Shown: positions 46,580 to 56,259, counted from the stretch's first letter. The stretch is 64,000 nucleotides of DNA from Halomonas sp. McH1-25 (GCF_022348165.1 NZ_JAKRFI010000001.1:930001-994000); one strand, 5' to 3'. The notes: generated by a model not told the origin, from the sequence alone. Made by a program: numbers and translations.

Positions 46580-48037
46580 TTAACCTAGGTCGATACAGAG
46601 ATACTTGGTCTCCATGAATTCTTCGAGACCCTGATGGCCGCCTTCGCGTCCCAGGCCGGACTCCTTGACGCCACCGAAGGGCGCTGCAGGATTCGAGATC
46701 AGGCCGGTGTTGATACCGATAATGCCATACTCGAGCGCTTCCGAGACACGCCATACGCGGCTCAGATCTCTTGAGTAGAAGTAAGCGGCCAAACCGAAGG
46801 GCGTGTCGTTGGCCATGGCCACGGCATCCTCTTCGTCATCGAAGGGGAACACCGCCGACAACGGACCGAACGTTTCTTCCTGGGCGACAAGCATGCTGGG
46901 CTTGGCATCGTTGATCAGCGTCGGCGTGAAGAAATTGCCACCCAGCGGGTGCGGGTGGCCGCCCAGCAGCAGTTCGGCGCCCTTGTCCACGGCATCGCGA
47001 ATGTGCCGGCTGACTTTCTCGACCCCATCCTGGTCGATCAGCGGACCGATATTGACGCCCTCCTCGGTGCCGTCACCGACGTGCAGTTCGCTGTTCATGG
47101 CAGCGGCCAGTTTTTCGCAGAAGGCGTTGACCACGCTGGACTGGACCAGGAAGCGATTGACGCATACGCAGGTCTGCCCGCCGTTGCGGAACTTGGACGC
47201 CATGGCGCCTTCCACCGCCGCATCCAGGTCGGAATCCTCGAAGACGATGAACGGCGCGTTGCCGCCCAGTTCCAGGGATATCTTCTGGATATGCTCGGCA
47301 GCCTGCTGCATCAGCTTGCGCCCGACTTCGGTGGATCCGGTAAAAGTGATCTTGCGTACGATCGGCGACTCGGTCAGTGCCGAGGCAATCTCGCTGGCCC
47401 GCCCAGGCACGACGTTGAATACGCCGCGCGGCACCCCGGCACGCTCGGCAAGCAGGGCCATGGCAGTGGCCGAGAATGGCGTCTGGCTGGCCGGCTTGAC
47501 GACGATCGGACAGCCTGCGGCAAGCGCGGCACCGACTTTGCGAGTGATCATGGCTGCCGGGAAGTTCCAGGGTGTAATGGCCCCCACCACCCCGACCGGC
47601 TGCTTGGTCACCAGAATCCTCTGGCTGCTTTTCGCAGCCGGAATGGTCTCGCCGTAAACCCGACGTGCCTCCTCGGCAAACCAGCGCAGGAAACTGGCGG
47701 CGTAGGCGATCTCCCCCGCCGCTTCCTTGAGCGGCTTGCCCTGCTCCAGGGTCATGATCAGCGCCAGCTCGTCCTGATGTTCATGCATCAGGTCGTGCCA
47801 TTTCATCAGCACATCGGCGCGCTCCTGAGCCGTCAGTGCTCGCCAGGCGGGAAAGGCGACGTCGGCAGCTTCAATGGCGCGCTCAGTCTCGGCCCGACCC
47901 AGACGAGGAACCTGACCAATGACCTCGCCGGTCGCCGGATTGACGACATCGATCTGTTCGCCACTGTCTGCCGCGACCCAACTACCGTCGATGTAGGCAA
48001 ACGGACGAAACAGCGGGCAGTCTTGCAAGGATTCCAT
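46580..48037 (-). CDS. gabD: Succinate-semialdehyde dehydrogenase (NADP+)
   Basis: Aldehyde dehydrogenase family, 485 aa. Conserved elements are ITPWNFPAAMITRKVGAALAAG, the cofactor and catalytic Glu in SLELGGNAPFIVFEDSDLD, the catalytic Cys in NGGQTCVCVNRF near residue 288, and the C-terminal GVKESGLGREGGHQGLEEFMETKYLCIDL typical of GabD. The ATG at 48037 has AAGGAG six bases upstream; upstream codons in the frame are not needed. It oxidises succinate semialdehyde from GABA to succinate. No gabT or transporter is next to it, so the role in GABA use rests on family resemblance. Confidence 0.92.
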   Translation of the reverse strand: MESLQDCPLFRPFAYIDGSWVAADSGEQIDVVNPATGEVIGQVPRLGRAETERAIEAADVAFPAWRALTAQERADVLMKWHDLMHEHQDELALIMTLEQGKPLKEAAGEIAYAASFLRWFAEEARRVYGETIPAAKSSQRILVTKQPVGVVGAITPWNFPAAMITRKVGAALAAGCPIVVKPASQTPFSATAMALLAERAGVPRGVFNVVPGRASEIASALTESPIVRKITFTGSTEVGRKLMQQAAEHIQKISLELGGNAPFIVFEDSDLDAAVEGAMASKFRNGGQTCVCVNRFLVQSSVVNAFCEKLAAAMNSELHVGDGTEEGVNIGPLIDQDGVEKVSRHIRDAVDKGAELLLGGHPHPLGGNFFTPTLINDAKPSMLVAQEETFGPLSAVFPFDDEEDAVAMANDTPFGLAAYFYSRDLSRVWRVSEALEYGIIGINTGLISNPAAPFGGVKESGLGREGGHQGLEEFMETKYLCIDLG

Positions 48038-48135
48038 GATGTTCTCCTTCCATGAGGGCGACAACGACGGTTGCCGCACGGAGCCGGCTGACGTTCATCG
48101 ACGCAGGATGAGCGCCAACCGCATTTGACGGTACG

Positions 48136-48696
48136 TCACCCGGTTTGCTCATGGCCGGGCACGGCTAGCAACTGAGACAAGGATGTTGCCGGCAGCGGCT
48201 CCAGCAGCAAGGATAGCGTAGCAACGATCAATGACAGGATAATCGCCGCCCAGCAGAACCCCCTGCCTCGGTAGCGTTGCGGTTGGCGCCGGATATGGCG
48301 TAGCCCCAATATGGCCAGAATAGCGGCCACCAGCCCCAGCACAGGCGCCAGGATATCGAAGAACAGACCAAGGATGGCCACGACGATGGCAGCCAGCGCC
48401 CAACTCGAATAACGCCGCCCGACACCTTCCTCGTATTCGCCGGCCAGCTCGGCATCGCTGGCGGCATGCGCATGGTCGGAGGCCAGCAAATGCGCCGTGG
48501 CACGCCGCTGCTTCTCGGGCAAGTTGAAGACCTGAACGGCGTGAGAATCGCGCACGTCGAAACGGACCAGAATGTCGGGACCGGGCAGCCCCCTGCCCCG
48601 CCAGTCGGCGAGTGAAAAGGTATAGCACTGGCCTTCGCGAGTCACGATGGACCCCTGCTGTGCCTCATCGTCGAAATCGGTGATCTTGCCGTCCAA
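48136..48696 (-). CDS. Small membrane protein: cold-shock-like N-domain plus DUF4190-like C-domain
   Basis: 186 residues. The first ~60 read like a diverged cold-shock OB fold (MDGKITDFDDEAQQGSIVTREGQCYTFSLADW then ILVRFDVRDSHAVQVFNL), but the aromatic RNP1/RNP2 residues are largely missing, so nucleic-acid binding is doubtful. Residues ~97-175 hold two to three hydrophobic helices in the DUF4190 arrangement (ALAAIVVAILGLFFDILAPVLGLVAAILAILGLRHIRR). The joining of such a domain to a membrane domain is seen in other gammaproteobacteria, without a known function. Monocistronic, between gabD and folX. Confidence 0.7.
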   Translation of the reverse strand: MDGKITDFDDEAQQGSIVTREGQCYTFSLADWRGRGLPGPDILVRFDVRDSHAVQVFNLPEKQRRATAHLLASDHAHAASDAELAGEYEEGVGRRYSSWALAAIVVAILGLFFDILAPVLGLVAAILAILGLRHIRRQPQRYRGRGFCWAAIILSLIVATLSLLLEPLPATSLSQLLAVPGHEQTG

Positions 48697-48762
48697 GGCC
48701 GCACTCCGCTGGCTGAATCAACATGCCAATGCTAAGAGGTTTATCCCTGTAAGACCAACCCG

Positions 48763-49173
48763 TCAAACCGTCGCATGATCTCCACGGGTTTCGGACAGGG
48801 TAATCGAGACCGAATCGGCAAAACGCAGGGCATGCGGCTTGTCGACCTCGACCTGGGCGGTCAGCACCTGAGGATACGACATGACGATGTCGAGCACTTC
48901 ACGGGTCATGCGCTCCAGCAATTGGAAGCGTCCGTCCTCGACGTGCGAAATGATGCGCTTGGTAATGGTGCGGTAGTTGAGCGCCTGGTCGATGTGATTG
49001 AACTGTACCGCACGATCGGCACGGTAGCGGATCACTACGTTGATGATCACGTCCTGGCGATTCTTGATCTCTTCATCCTTGATGCCGATGAACGTGCGCA
49101 GACGCAGGTTCTTGATACGAATCGTGGCAAGGTCGTGATCGAGGTGCTGTTCATTGAGGGCATGCAATGGCAT
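48763..49173 (-). CDS. folX: Dihydroneopterin triphosphate 2'-epimerase
   Basis: Epimerises dihydroneopterin triphosphate to the monapterin form. The 136-residue protein has the FolX signature [29 protein letters not shown], then [24 protein letters not shown] and [19 protein letters not shown]. It is much closer to FolX than to the aldolase FolB. The frame extends into folE upstream, but ATG 49173 is adequate and yields the family size with a ~15-residue N-terminal extension. It follows folE by 17 bases, so substrate supply and epimerase are co-expressed, as in Pseudomonas. Confidence 0.93.
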   Translation of the reverse strand: MPLHALNEQHLDHDLATIRIKNLRLRTFIGIKDEEIKNRQDVIINVVIRYRADRAVQFNHIDQALNYRTITKRIISHVEDGRFQLLERMTREVLDIVMSYPQVLTAQVEVDKPHALRFADSVSITLSETRGDHATV

Positions 49174-49190
49174 CGCGGCTCCTATGTCGT

Positions 49191-49748
49191 TCAGCGACCG
49201 TTGACCAGCATCAGGAACTCCTGGCGAGTGGTCTGGTTGTCGCGAAAGGCACCCAGCATTACCGAGGTGGTCATGCTCGAGTTCTGTTTCTCGACGCCAC
49301 GCATCATCATGCACATGTGCTTGGCTTCTATCACCACCGCGACGCCACCGGCCCCCGTCACTTGCTGGATCGCTTCGGCGATCTCGCGTGTCAGGTTCTC
49401 CTGGATCTGCATGCGCCTGGCGTACATGTCGACGATACGCGCGAATTTCGACAATCCCAGCACCTTGCCATGCGGCATGTAGGCGATATGGCACTTGCCG
49501 ATGAAGGGCAGCAGATGATGTTCGCACATCGAATAGAGCTCGATGTCCTTCACTAGCACCATCTCGTCAGTCTCCGAGGCGAAGACTGCGCCATTGACCA
49601 GTGTCTCGAGAGACTGGCTATAGCCCCGAGTCAGAAATTGCATGGCTTTAGCGGCGCGCTTGGGCGTATCACGAAGCCCCTCGCGGCCGGGATCTTCACC
49701 CAGACCGGCAATGATCTCCCGGTAATGGTTGGCGAGTTCTTCAGTCAT
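49191..49748 (-). CDS. folE: GTP cyclohydrolase I
   Basis: Converts GTP to dihydroneopterin triphosphate. The 185-residue enzyme has the zinc-binding Cys-His of [20 protein letters not shown], the second Cys in [27 protein letters not shown], and [23 protein letters not shown]. It is the classical zinc FolE1 type. First gene of folE-folX. Because folX follows, at least part of the product is likely to go to tetrahydromonapterin; folate synthesis is not excluded. Confidence 0.96.
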   Translation of the reverse strand: MTEELANHYREIIAGLGEDPGREGLRDTPKRAAKAMQFLTRGYSQSLETLVNGAVFASETDEMVLVKDIELYSMCEHHLLPFIGKCHIAYMPHGKVLGLSKFARIVDMYARRMQIQENLTREIAEAIQQVTGAGGVAVVIEAKHMCMMMRGVEKQNSSMTTSVMLGAFRDNQTTRQEFLMLVNGR

Positions 49749-49988
49749 CGGTTCAGCCTATGTCTCGTTGCCTATGGTCATGGTGCGTTCATGTTATTGT
49801 CACGGCATGTTTCCTTGCCGGGCGGATTCTACCGCACTCCTGAACTTCGCGCAGTGCTGCGCTAGACATTGCCCCTCGCGACAACCTGCCGCGCCGGCGC
49901 GGCTGCCAGCCGTCCGGCGCTGTGCTAGAGTGCGCACACGTCATGTTCCCGCCGATGGCGGGAGTACAATGCCTGTCGAGACCACGCC

Positions 49989-50546
49989 ATGTTGAAACCA
50001 TTCGTCCTTGTACTACTGGCATTCGTTGCCATGCCGGTGCTGGCTGCGAAGGACTCGCTCAGCTTGCCTGCCGATGCCAGTGTCGACGTTCAAGTGATCG
50101 ACAGTATCACTCTCGATCGCGCCTCGCCCGAGAGGCACGCTGTCTTGCTGCGCCCGGTGTCGCGTGCCCAGTCTTCGGCATCGCATCATCTGCCGACTTA
50201 CTGCCTGATCACTGCCGATGCCCAGCTCACCGACGACCGGGTTCGCCTGACCACGCAGTCGGTGACCTGCATCGAAGCCGAAGATAGCCAACCCGACATC
50301 TTCAGCGGCGAGCTATCCGCTGCCGCCCATGAACGTGACGGCGGCTTCGGCCTGGATGTCTGCCGCGAGAGCCAGGATGGCCGATGCTCATTGGCCATGA
50401 TCGTGCCGGACCACACCTTCCAGTTGAACCTGGGTCGCGCCCTGCAACTCGATGCGCAGCGCAACCCGTCGGCGGAAATCAACGAGCGACGGCGTCATGC
50501 CGATGAGCGAGACGAGGCCAGCGGTTCCGAACCTGCCAGCGACTGA
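49989..50546 (+). CDS. Secreted protein of unknown function, four cysteines
   Basis: 185 residues with a clear signal peptide (MLKPFVLVLLAFVAMPVLAAK). The mature part is mostly beta-strand (ASVDVQVIDSITLDRA, PTYCLITADAQLTDDRVRLTTQSVTC) with four cysteines, two about 20 residues apart and two in DVCRESQDGRCSL, suggesting two disulfides in the periplasm. The C-terminus is a charged, probably disordered Glu/Arg/Asp-rich tail. I do not recognise the family. It stands alone after divergent folE and before convergent srkA, and is followed by a hairpin. Confidence 0.75.
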   Translation: MLKPFVLVLLAFVAMPVLAAKDSLSLPADASVDVQVIDSITLDRASPERHAVLLRPVSRAQSSASHHLPTYCLITADAQLTDDRVRLTTQSVTCIEAEDSQPDIFSGELSAAAHERDGGFGLDVCRESQDGRCSLAMIVPDHTFQLNLGRALQLDAQRNPSAEINERRRHADERDEASGSEPASD

Positions 50547-50555
50547 TCCCGATAA

Positions 50556-50590
50556 GCGATAGCGCCGCTCCATGAGGGCGGCTCTATCGC
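50556..50590. terminator. Hairpin between the secreted protein and srkA
   Basis: Stem GCGATAG / CTATCGC extended, after one mismatch, by GCCGC / GCGGC with a nine-base loop, between two converging stops. The T-run is weak. Probable terminator. Confidence 0.6.
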
Positions 50591-50612
50591 GAAGCCGATT
50601 TTCTATCTACCT

Positions 50613-51605
50613 TCAGTTGTTGGCCAGCCAGCGCTGGGAACCGTCGAGAACCACTCGCTGCTGTTCCAGCGTTCGAATGTGCTGGTCCCAGTAGTCCTCG
50701 CTGGCCACCCAGGGAAATGCCCGGGGAAAGGCGGGATCCTCCCAGCGAGCGACCAGCCAGGCACTGTGGCGCATCAGCCGCAATGTACGTAGCGGCTCGA
50801 TCCACTCGAGCTGACGCCGATCGAAGTCACGATGCTGCTCATAGCCCTCGATCAGCTCGCCCAACTGCATCTGCAGTTCCTGGTCGTTCTGGGCCGTCAG
50901 CATCATCCACAGATCCTGCACGGCAGGCGCCATGCAGCAATCGTCGAAGTCGACCAGGGTAAAATCCTGATCGCGACCGAGGATATTGCCCAAATGGCAG
51001 TCGCCATGGGCACGAATCTCGGCACCCGCCGGCCAGGTACGTTCGACTAGCAATCTCTGCAAGGCCTCGCTGATCTTCGCGTAACTCTGACGCTGCCGGC
51101 GGTTGAGCCATGCGCCAGCCAGGACCTGCTCCCGACTGTGCGTAACGAGGGCTTCCGGGTCCAGGCACGGACGTTCGAAGAAGCTACAGCATGCCGACAC
51201 TGCATGAAGGCGGCCGATCAGCTCGCCCAGAGCAAACAGATGCTCGGGATTTTCCAGCTCGGGTGCCTGCCCCGGTACATGGGGGAACAACGCGAAACGA
51301 AAGCCGTACGCCTCATGCAGGGTCTCGCCGCGAGCATCCTGCCAAGGAGCCGCCACCGGCACCTCGGCCGCCGCCAGCTCGGTCAGAAAGCCATGCTCCT
51401 CGCGGATCTGCGCCTCGCTCCAACGGTTGGGACGGTAGAATTTCACCACCCAACGTCGCCGCTCGTCATCGCTGACCAGAAAGACCCGGTTTTCGTAGCT
51501 ATTCAAAGTAAAAGGCTCACCGGGCAACCACATGCCCAGCGCCTCGATGGCTTCGACGATGCGCTGTGGCGTCAGGCTCTCGAAGGGATGATGGTAGGCA
51601 GCCAT
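50613..51605 (-). CDS. srkA: Stress response kinase A (YihE)
   Basis: Ser/Thr kinase-like protein of the choline-kinase (APH) fold that in E. coli counteracts stress-induced death. The start at 51605 (MAAYHHPFESLTPQRIVEAI) has GAGGA six bases upstream and yields 330 aa. Conserved parts are SYENRVFLVSDDERRRWVVKFYRP with the ATP-binding Lys, REEHGFLTELAAAEVPVAAPW, the catalytic loop HGDCHLGNILGR, and LVDFDDC with the metal Asp. Unlike the 34-36 kb protein, all catalytic residues are intact. Monocistronic. Confidence 0.94.
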   Translation of the reverse strand: MAAYHHPFESLTPQRIVEAIEALGMWLPGEPFTLNSYENRVFLVSDDERRRWVVKFYRPNRWSEAQIREEHGFLTELAAAEVPVAAPWQDARGETLHEAYGFRFALFPHVPGQAPELENPEHLFALGELIGRLHAVSACCSFFERPCLDPEALVTHSREQVLAGAWLNRRQRQSYAKISEALQRLLVERTWPAGAEIRAHGDCHLGNILGRDQDFTLVDFDDCCMAPAVQDLWMMLTAQNDQELQMQLGELIEGYEQHRDFDRRQLEWIEPLRTLRLMRHSAWLVARWEDPAFPRAFPWVASEDYWDQHIRTLEQQRVVLDGSQRWLANN

Positions 51606-51663
51606 GGCGATTCCTCGGTTCGTCGATGGCTGCATGCTAACAGACTCGGCGGATCGTCAGGAC

Positions 51664-52410
51664 TCAGAAAGACGTAGGCGGCGTGCGAGCTATCGCCCAC
51701 GCCTGCACCTCGTCGGCACCTGTTGCCAGGCACGCTTCTGCCAGGGCGCTCAGCGAGGCCCCCGTGGTCATGATGTCATCGACGACGGCGACCCGGCCTT
51801 TCAGCGGCGCATCGACTCGAAACGCATCTCGCAAGTTATGCTGCCGAGCCTGACGATCGAGCCCTCGCTGGGTGGGTGTATGGCGTACACGATGCGCCGT
51901 TACCTGGGGAATGCCCAACCGGCGCGAGAGGTAGTGTGTCAGCCATAACGCCTGATCGAAGCCGAATTCACGCGCCCGCCGTGGATGCCGGGGCAGGCCG
52001 ATCAGCACATCCGGCATAGCCTCGGGCGGCAGTGTTTTCAGCGTTTCTAGCATGAGCGACGCCAGCACCACCCCGGCGCGGGGGTCGCCGGAAAACTTGA
52101 AGCGGTGCATGAGCGCGACGACTTCGTTCTCGTAGCGCAACCCGACATGCGACCGCGAGAAGGCCGGTGGCTGAGTGACGCAGCGCCCACAGCGCTCGGC
52201 ACCGATGGCTGGCAGCGGATCGGCACACTGATGACAAGCCTGCAGGTTCCAGGGCAGCTCACCCAGGCATGGCCGGCACCACGCTCGACCTGGCAATGCC
52301 GGCGCAAGACAGAAGCTACAAGGTCCAGGCAGCGAATGACGCAACCACCTGTCAACTTTATCCGTAACCTTGGTTGACAGAGCTCCGATTGCCTCTATGA
52401 TCGAAGTCAA
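51664..52410 (-). CDS. comF: ComF family phosphoribosyltransferase-like protein
   Basis: Two Cys-pair zinc-like motifs (CSFCLAP and WCRPCLG; CHQCADP and CGRC) lead into a phosphoribosyltransferase fold with [22 protein letters not shown] near residue 210. This is the ComF/GntX layout; homologs act in DNA uptake or use. The start is uncertain. The first codon of the frame is TTG at 52410 with no clear Shine-Dalgarno, and codons 11-21 coincide with the BirA operator and bioB promoter. A TTG at about 52341 ([12 protein letters not shown]), after an AGGTGG, would leave the Cys motif near the N-terminus as in GntX. Divergent from bioB. Confidence 0.85.
   Translation of the reverse strand: MTSIIEAIGALSTKVTDKVDRWLRHSLPGPCSFCLAPALPGRAWCRPCLGELPWNLQACHQCADPLPAIGAERCGRCVTQPPAFSRSHVGLRYENEVVALMHRFKFSGDPRAGVVLASLMLETLKTLPPEAMPDVLIGLPRHPRRAREFGFDQALWLTHYLSRRLGIPQVTAHRVRHTPTQRGLDRQARQHNLRDAFRVDAPLKGRVAVVDDIMTTGASLSALAEACLATGADEVQAWAIARTPPTSF
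52349..52401 (+). promoter_or_regulatory. BirA operator overlapping the bioB promoter
   Basis: Half sites CTGTCAACT (52349-52357) and GGTTGACAG (52372-52380), 14 bases apart, match the BirA consensus TTGTMAACC-N14/15-GGTTKACAA. The right half contains a perfect -35 box TTGACA (52374-52379), and TATGAT follows after 16 bases (52396-52401) as -10. Biotinoyl-AMP-bound BirA would therefore block RNA polymerase directly. The start of bioB is ~50 bases downstream. The same DNA may hold the comF promoter on the other strand. Confidence 0.9.
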
Positions 52411-52452
52411 CTTTTAAAACATCCTCATGTTTACCAATTGACGAGATCCGAC

Positions 52453-53535
52453 ATGTCTCAGGCCAGCCCATCATTCCATGCCGCCTTCCCGCCTCGCCAC
52501 GACTGGGCGCTCGAAGAAATCGAAGCGTTGTTCGACCTGCCCTTCAACGATCTGCTTTTCAGGGCCCAGCAGGTACATCGTACGCATTTCGACGCCAATG
52601 CCGTCCAGGTCTCGACGCTATTGTCGATCAAGACCGGTGCCTGCCCCGAGGACTGCAAGTACTGTCCTCAGTCGGGTCACTACAATACCGGACTGGACAA
52701 GGAGAAGCTGCTCGAGATCGATAAGGTCGTCGAACAGGCACGTGCCGCCAAGCAAGCCGGCGCCAGTCGATTCTGCATGGGTGCCGCCTGGCGCAGCCCG
52801 CGTGAGCGCGATCTCACCGTGGTATTGGAAATGGTACGCCGGGTCAAAGCGCTGGGGCTGGAAACCTGCATGACCCTGGGCATGCTAGATAATGCCCAGG
52901 CCGAACGTCTGGCCGAGGCGGGACTCGACTATTACAACCACAACCTCGATACCTCGCCCGAGTACTACGGCGACATCATCACCACCCGGACCTATGCCGA
53001 TCGTCTCGAGACACTGGGCCACGTGCGCCATGCCGGCATGAAGATCTGCAGCGGCGGCATTCTCGGCATGGGCGAGACGCCGCGCGATCGCGCCGGCCTG
53101 CTTCAGCAACTGGCGCGCCTCGACCCGCATCCCGAATCGGTGCCTATCAACATGCTCGTCAAGGTGCCCGGCACGCCGCTGGAAAACGTCGCTGATCTCG
53201 ACCCGCTCGACTTCGTCCGTGCCATCGCCGTGGCACGTATCCTGATGCCAACAAGCCACGTCCGGCTGTCCGCCGGCCGCGAAATGATGGACGATGCCAC
53301 CCAGGCCTTGGCCTTTCTGGCCGGCGCCAACTCGATCTTCTATGGCGACAAACTGCTGACCACCGAGAACCCCCAGGTGGAACGCGACCGCGACCTATTC
53401 GGCCGCCTGGGTCTGCATCCCGAACGTATCGACACCTGTCGTGACGATGCCGCTCAGCAAGCGCTACTGGATGACGCCATGATTCGTCGTCGTACGGACG
53501 ATGCCCTGTTCTACGATGCTGCCGGCGTGCACTGA
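52453..53535 (+). CDS. bioB: Biotin synthase
   Basis: Radical-SAM enzyme that inserts sulfur into dethiobiotin. The radical cluster is [17 protein letters not shown] near residue 60, followed by [31 protein letters not shown] and the [2Fe-2S] cluster ligands further on, including [12 protein letters not shown] and the Arg of RLSAGREMM. The start at 52453 ([12 protein letters not shown]) gives 360 aa; a TTG at 52438 would add five residues. First gene of bioBFHCD, controlled by the BirA site. Confidence 0.97.
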   Translation: MSQASPSFHAAFPPRHDWALEEIEALFDLPFNDLLFRAQQVHRTHFDANAVQVSTLLSIKTGACPEDCKYCPQSGHYNTGLDKEKLLEIDKVVEQARAAKQAGASRFCMGAAWRSPRERDLTVVLEMVRRVKALGLETCMTLGMLDNAQAERLAEAGLDYYNHNLDTSPEYYGDIITTRTYADRLETLGHVRHAGMKICSGGILGMGETPRDRAGLLQQLARLDPHPESVPINMLVKVPGTPLENVADLDPLDFVRAIAVARILMPTSHVRLSAGREMMDDATQALAFLAGANSIFYGDKLLTTENPQVERDRDLFGRLGLHPERIDTCRDDAAQQALLDDAMIRRRTDDALFYDAAGVH

Positions 53536-53537
53536 CC

Positions 53538-54722
53538 GTGTGGCGACAGCAGATAGAACGGCGACTTCGCCAACAGCGTGAGCGTGGGCTGTGGCGGCAA
53601 CGCCGGACCCTGTCCCCGCTGCCCGGCCAGCGGGTCGACGATGGCCGGCACACGTTGTGCGACTTTGCCGGCAACGACTACCTCGGTCTGGCCCACGATC
53701 CGCAACTGGCCGAGGCCCAGGCGGAAGGCGTACGGCGCTACGGTACCGGCGCCGGCGCCTCCCATCTGGTCAGTGGTCATCTCGAACCCCACCGCATACT
53801 GGAAGAGCGCCTGGCCGCGCTGACCGGCCGTCCCCGGGCGCTGCTATTCTCCACCGGCTACATGGCCAACCTCGGTGTTCTACAGGTATTTGGCGATAGT
53901 GCGCAGATCTATCAGGACCGCCTCAATCACGCCTCTCTGATCGATGGCGCGCGGCTCGGAGCGGCCCGTCCGCGCCGCTTTCATCACCGCGACCATGCCG
54001 ACCTGGAGCGACTCCTGGAGAACTCGCGCAGCGATGGCCCACGCCTAGTGATCAGTGACGGGGTATTCAGCATGGATGGCGACATCGCGGATATCGAGAC
54101 GTTAGCCAAGATCAGTAAGCGCTTCGAGGCCTGCCTGATGATCGACGATGCCCACGGCGTCGGCGTACTCGGCGACAACGGCAGCGGTTGCGTCGGCCCC
54201 CGGTTCGGCCCGGAACAGGTGCCGGTCCTAGTAGGCACCCTGGGCAAGGCGCTGGGCAGTGCCGGCGCTTTCGTAGCCGGCGATGACGACACGATAGAAG
54301 CGCTGATCCAGTTTGCGCGTCCTTATATCTACACAACGGCCCAACCACCCGGCGTGGCCTGCGCCACTCTGCGTGCACTCGATATTGTCGAGCGGGAACC
54401 CGAGCGCAGGCAGCGTTTGCACGACAACATTCGCCATTGGCGTAATGGCGCCGATCAGCTCGGTTTGCCACTCGCCGCGTCGCTGACCCCGATCCAGCCG
54501 ATACTGCTGGGCGATAGCCAGCGCGTCATGCACTGGGGGCATGCTCTGCATGCAAGCGGCTTTCTGGTCGGCGCCATCCGTGAGCCTACCGTACCCAAGG
54601 GACAGGCCCGCTTGCGCATCACTCTCTCGGCGGCACACACCCAGGCACAGATCGATGCCCTGCTCGATGTCCTGGCACGATTGGTCGTTGCTTTACCCTT
54701 CGAAGAGGCACCGGCGACATGA
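53538..54722 (+). CDS. bioF: 8-amino-7-oxononanoate synthase
   Basis: PLP-dependent condensation of pimeloyl thioester and alanine. GTG start two bases after the bioB stop; 394 aa. Motifs are FAGNDYLGLAHDP, GTGAGASHLVSGH, VISDGVFSMDGDIA, MIDDAHGVGVLG, and the PLP-Lys in LVGTLGKALGSAGAF at residue 237. The stop overlaps bioH by four bases. Confidence 0.96.
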   Translation: MWRQQIERRLRQQRERGLWRQRRTLSPLPGQRVDDGRHTLCDFAGNDYLGLAHDPQLAEAQAEGVRRYGTGAGASHLVSGHLEPHRILEERLAALTGRPRALLFSTGYMANLGVLQVFGDSAQIYQDRLNHASLIDGARLGAARPRRFHHRDHADLERLLENSRSDGPRLVISDGVFSMDGDIADIETLAKISKRFEACLMIDDAHGVGVLGDNGSGCVGPRFGPEQVPVLVGTLGKALGSAGAFVAGDDDTIEALIQFARPYIYTTAQPPGVACATLRALDIVEREPERRQRLHDNIRHWRNGADQLGLPLAASLTPIQPILLGDSQRVMHWGHALHASGFLVGAIREPTVPKGQARLRITLSAAHTQAQIDALLDVLARLVVALPFEEAPAT

Positions 54723-55465
54723 CGCAGATCGTGCTGTTGTCCGGCTGGGGCATCGATGCCCGCCTATGGCAGCGCCTGACTCCTCACTGGCCGTTGCACC
54801 TGCACGTTTCCAGCCCCGACTGGCCCGGTTATGGCCAGCACCCACCGCTGGCAGACCCGACGGATCTCGATGCCCTGGCGGATGCCATGCAGGATGTCTT
54901 GTCCGCCGATGCGATCTGGGTCGGCTGGTCGCTAGGCGGCATGCTTGCCGCTGCCCTGCTGCCCTACCTGCCGGCCCCACAAGCGCTGGTCATGCTCGGT
55001 GCCGCGCCGCGCTTCGTCAGCGACGAGCATGGCGGAGTCAGGCCGCAGGAGATCGAGGCGTTCCAGCGCGCCTTTGCCCGCGACCCGCAACGCACCTGGC
55101 AGCATTTCCTGCGCTGGCAAGCCAGCGGTGAAGCGTCTCCACGCCATGCCCATCGATGCCTCGAGGCCTTGCTTGGTAACCGGATGCCGGCAGACACCGC
55201 CACGTTGGCAGACGGACTGGAACGACTTGCCCGTCTCGACCTGCATGACGCGCTGGAACAGGCCACTTGCCCCGTCATCTACCTGCATGGTGCCAACGAC
55301 CCGCTGCTGCCGAGGATGGAGCGTTACCAGCCGGGCATTACACTGCCCGGCTGCGGGCACTGCCCCCAGCTTTCCGCCCCGGCACGCTTGGCCCATGTGC
55401 TGGCTCGAGTCGCCGATGCGCCTACCGCGGTGCGACCCTCGCTGGAGATAGTGAATGCAGGCTGA
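54719..55465 (+). CDS. bioH: Pimeloyl-ACP methyl ester esterase
   Basis: Alpha/beta hydrolase that releases the methyl group from pimeloyl-ACP methyl ester to end chain building. The nucleophile elbow is VGWSLGGMLAAAL (Ser near residue 66). The acid is in HGANDPLLP and the His in GCGHCPQLSAP near residue 220. 248 aa, slightly short of E. coli BioH (256). Coupled to bioF and overlapping bioC by 11 bases, so the gene order bioF-bioH-bioC matches Pseudomonas. Confidence 0.93.
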   Translation: MTQIVLLSGWGIDARLWQRLTPHWPLHLHVSSPDWPGYGQHPPLADPTDLDALADAMQDVLSADAIWVGWSLGGMLAAALLPYLPAPQALVMLGAAPRFVSDEHGGVRPQEIEAFQRAFARDPQRTWQHFLRWQASGEASPRHAHRCLEALLGNRMPADTATLADGLERLARLDLHDALEQATCPVIYLHGANDPLLPRMERYQPGITLPGCGHCPQLSAPARLAHVLARVADAPTAVRPSLEIVNAG

Positions 55466-56255
55466 ACAACCCCGGACCCACCCCGACCGCGACGAGCATG
55501 TCTGGCGACAGCGTGTCGGCCACGCCTTCAGTCGATCAGCGGCCAGTTATATGGATCGGGCCCAGGCTCAACACGCCATGGGCCGCATGCTCTGGCAGCG
55601 CTTGCCGGTACAGGCCGCTAAGGTGCTCGACTTGGGCTGCGGCCCCGGTCACTGGACGGCCCGGCTTTCCCGCCATTTTGGAGTGCAAGCCATCGGGCTA
55701 GACCTGGCTCTCGGCATGCTCGGTGAAGCCCGCCGCCGATACGGCGCGCAGGGCCGATGGCTATGTGGCGATGCCGCGTCCCTGCCGTTGGCCAGTCAAT
55801 CCATCGATTTGGTGTTTTCCAATCTGGCGATCCAGTGGTGCCGCGACCTGCCGGGCATATTCAGTGAACTTCATCGCATTCTCGCACCAGGCGGCTGCGC
55901 CCTGATCAACACCCTGGCACCGGGCACCCTGTCGGAAGTCGCCCACGCCTGGTCGCACCCGCATAGGCCTGCCGCCGTGGAGCGTTTCGCCAGTTCCCGA
56001 CAGGTATGTCTTGTCGCTCGCCAGGCCGGTTTCGAAGTTCGCATGGAACAGGCCTCCGAGCGCTTTCACTATCCGAACCTCACCGCCGTCATGACCTCGA
56101 TCAAGGGCGTCGGCGCCCAGGTTGCCCATGGCGGGCCGGCGTTGACACGCCGAGATATCGATAAGGCCAGGCAGCGTTATGAAACCCTGCGCCTGCCGGC
56201 CGGTTTGCCCGTCACCTATCAACGCCTGACTCTCGAACTCCACAAGCCCCGATAA
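55455..56255 (+). CDS. bioC: Malonyl-ACP O-methyltransferase
   Basis: SAM-dependent methyltransferase that disguises malonyl-ACP as a fatty-acid primer for pimelate synthesis. It has the family opener VGHAFSRSAASYMDRAQAQHAMGRMLWQRL, motif I VLDLGCGPGHWTARL, and LVFSNLAIQWCRDLPGIFSELHRILAPGG. 266 aa. Overlaps bioH and precedes bioD by four bases. Confidence 0.95.
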   Translation: MQAEQPRTHPDRDEHVWRQRVGHAFSRSAASYMDRAQAQHAMGRMLWQRLPVQAAKVLDLGCGPGHWTARLSRHFGVQAIGLDLALGMLGEARRRYGAQGRWLCGDAASLPLASQSIDLVFSNLAIQWCRDLPGIFSELHRILAPGGCALINTLAPGTLSEVAHAWSHPHRPAAVERFASSRQVCLVARQAGFEVRMEQASERFHYPNLTAVMTSIKGVGAQVAHGGPALTRRDIDKARQRYETLRLPAGLPVTYQRLTLELHKPR

Positions 56256-56259
56256 CTTC

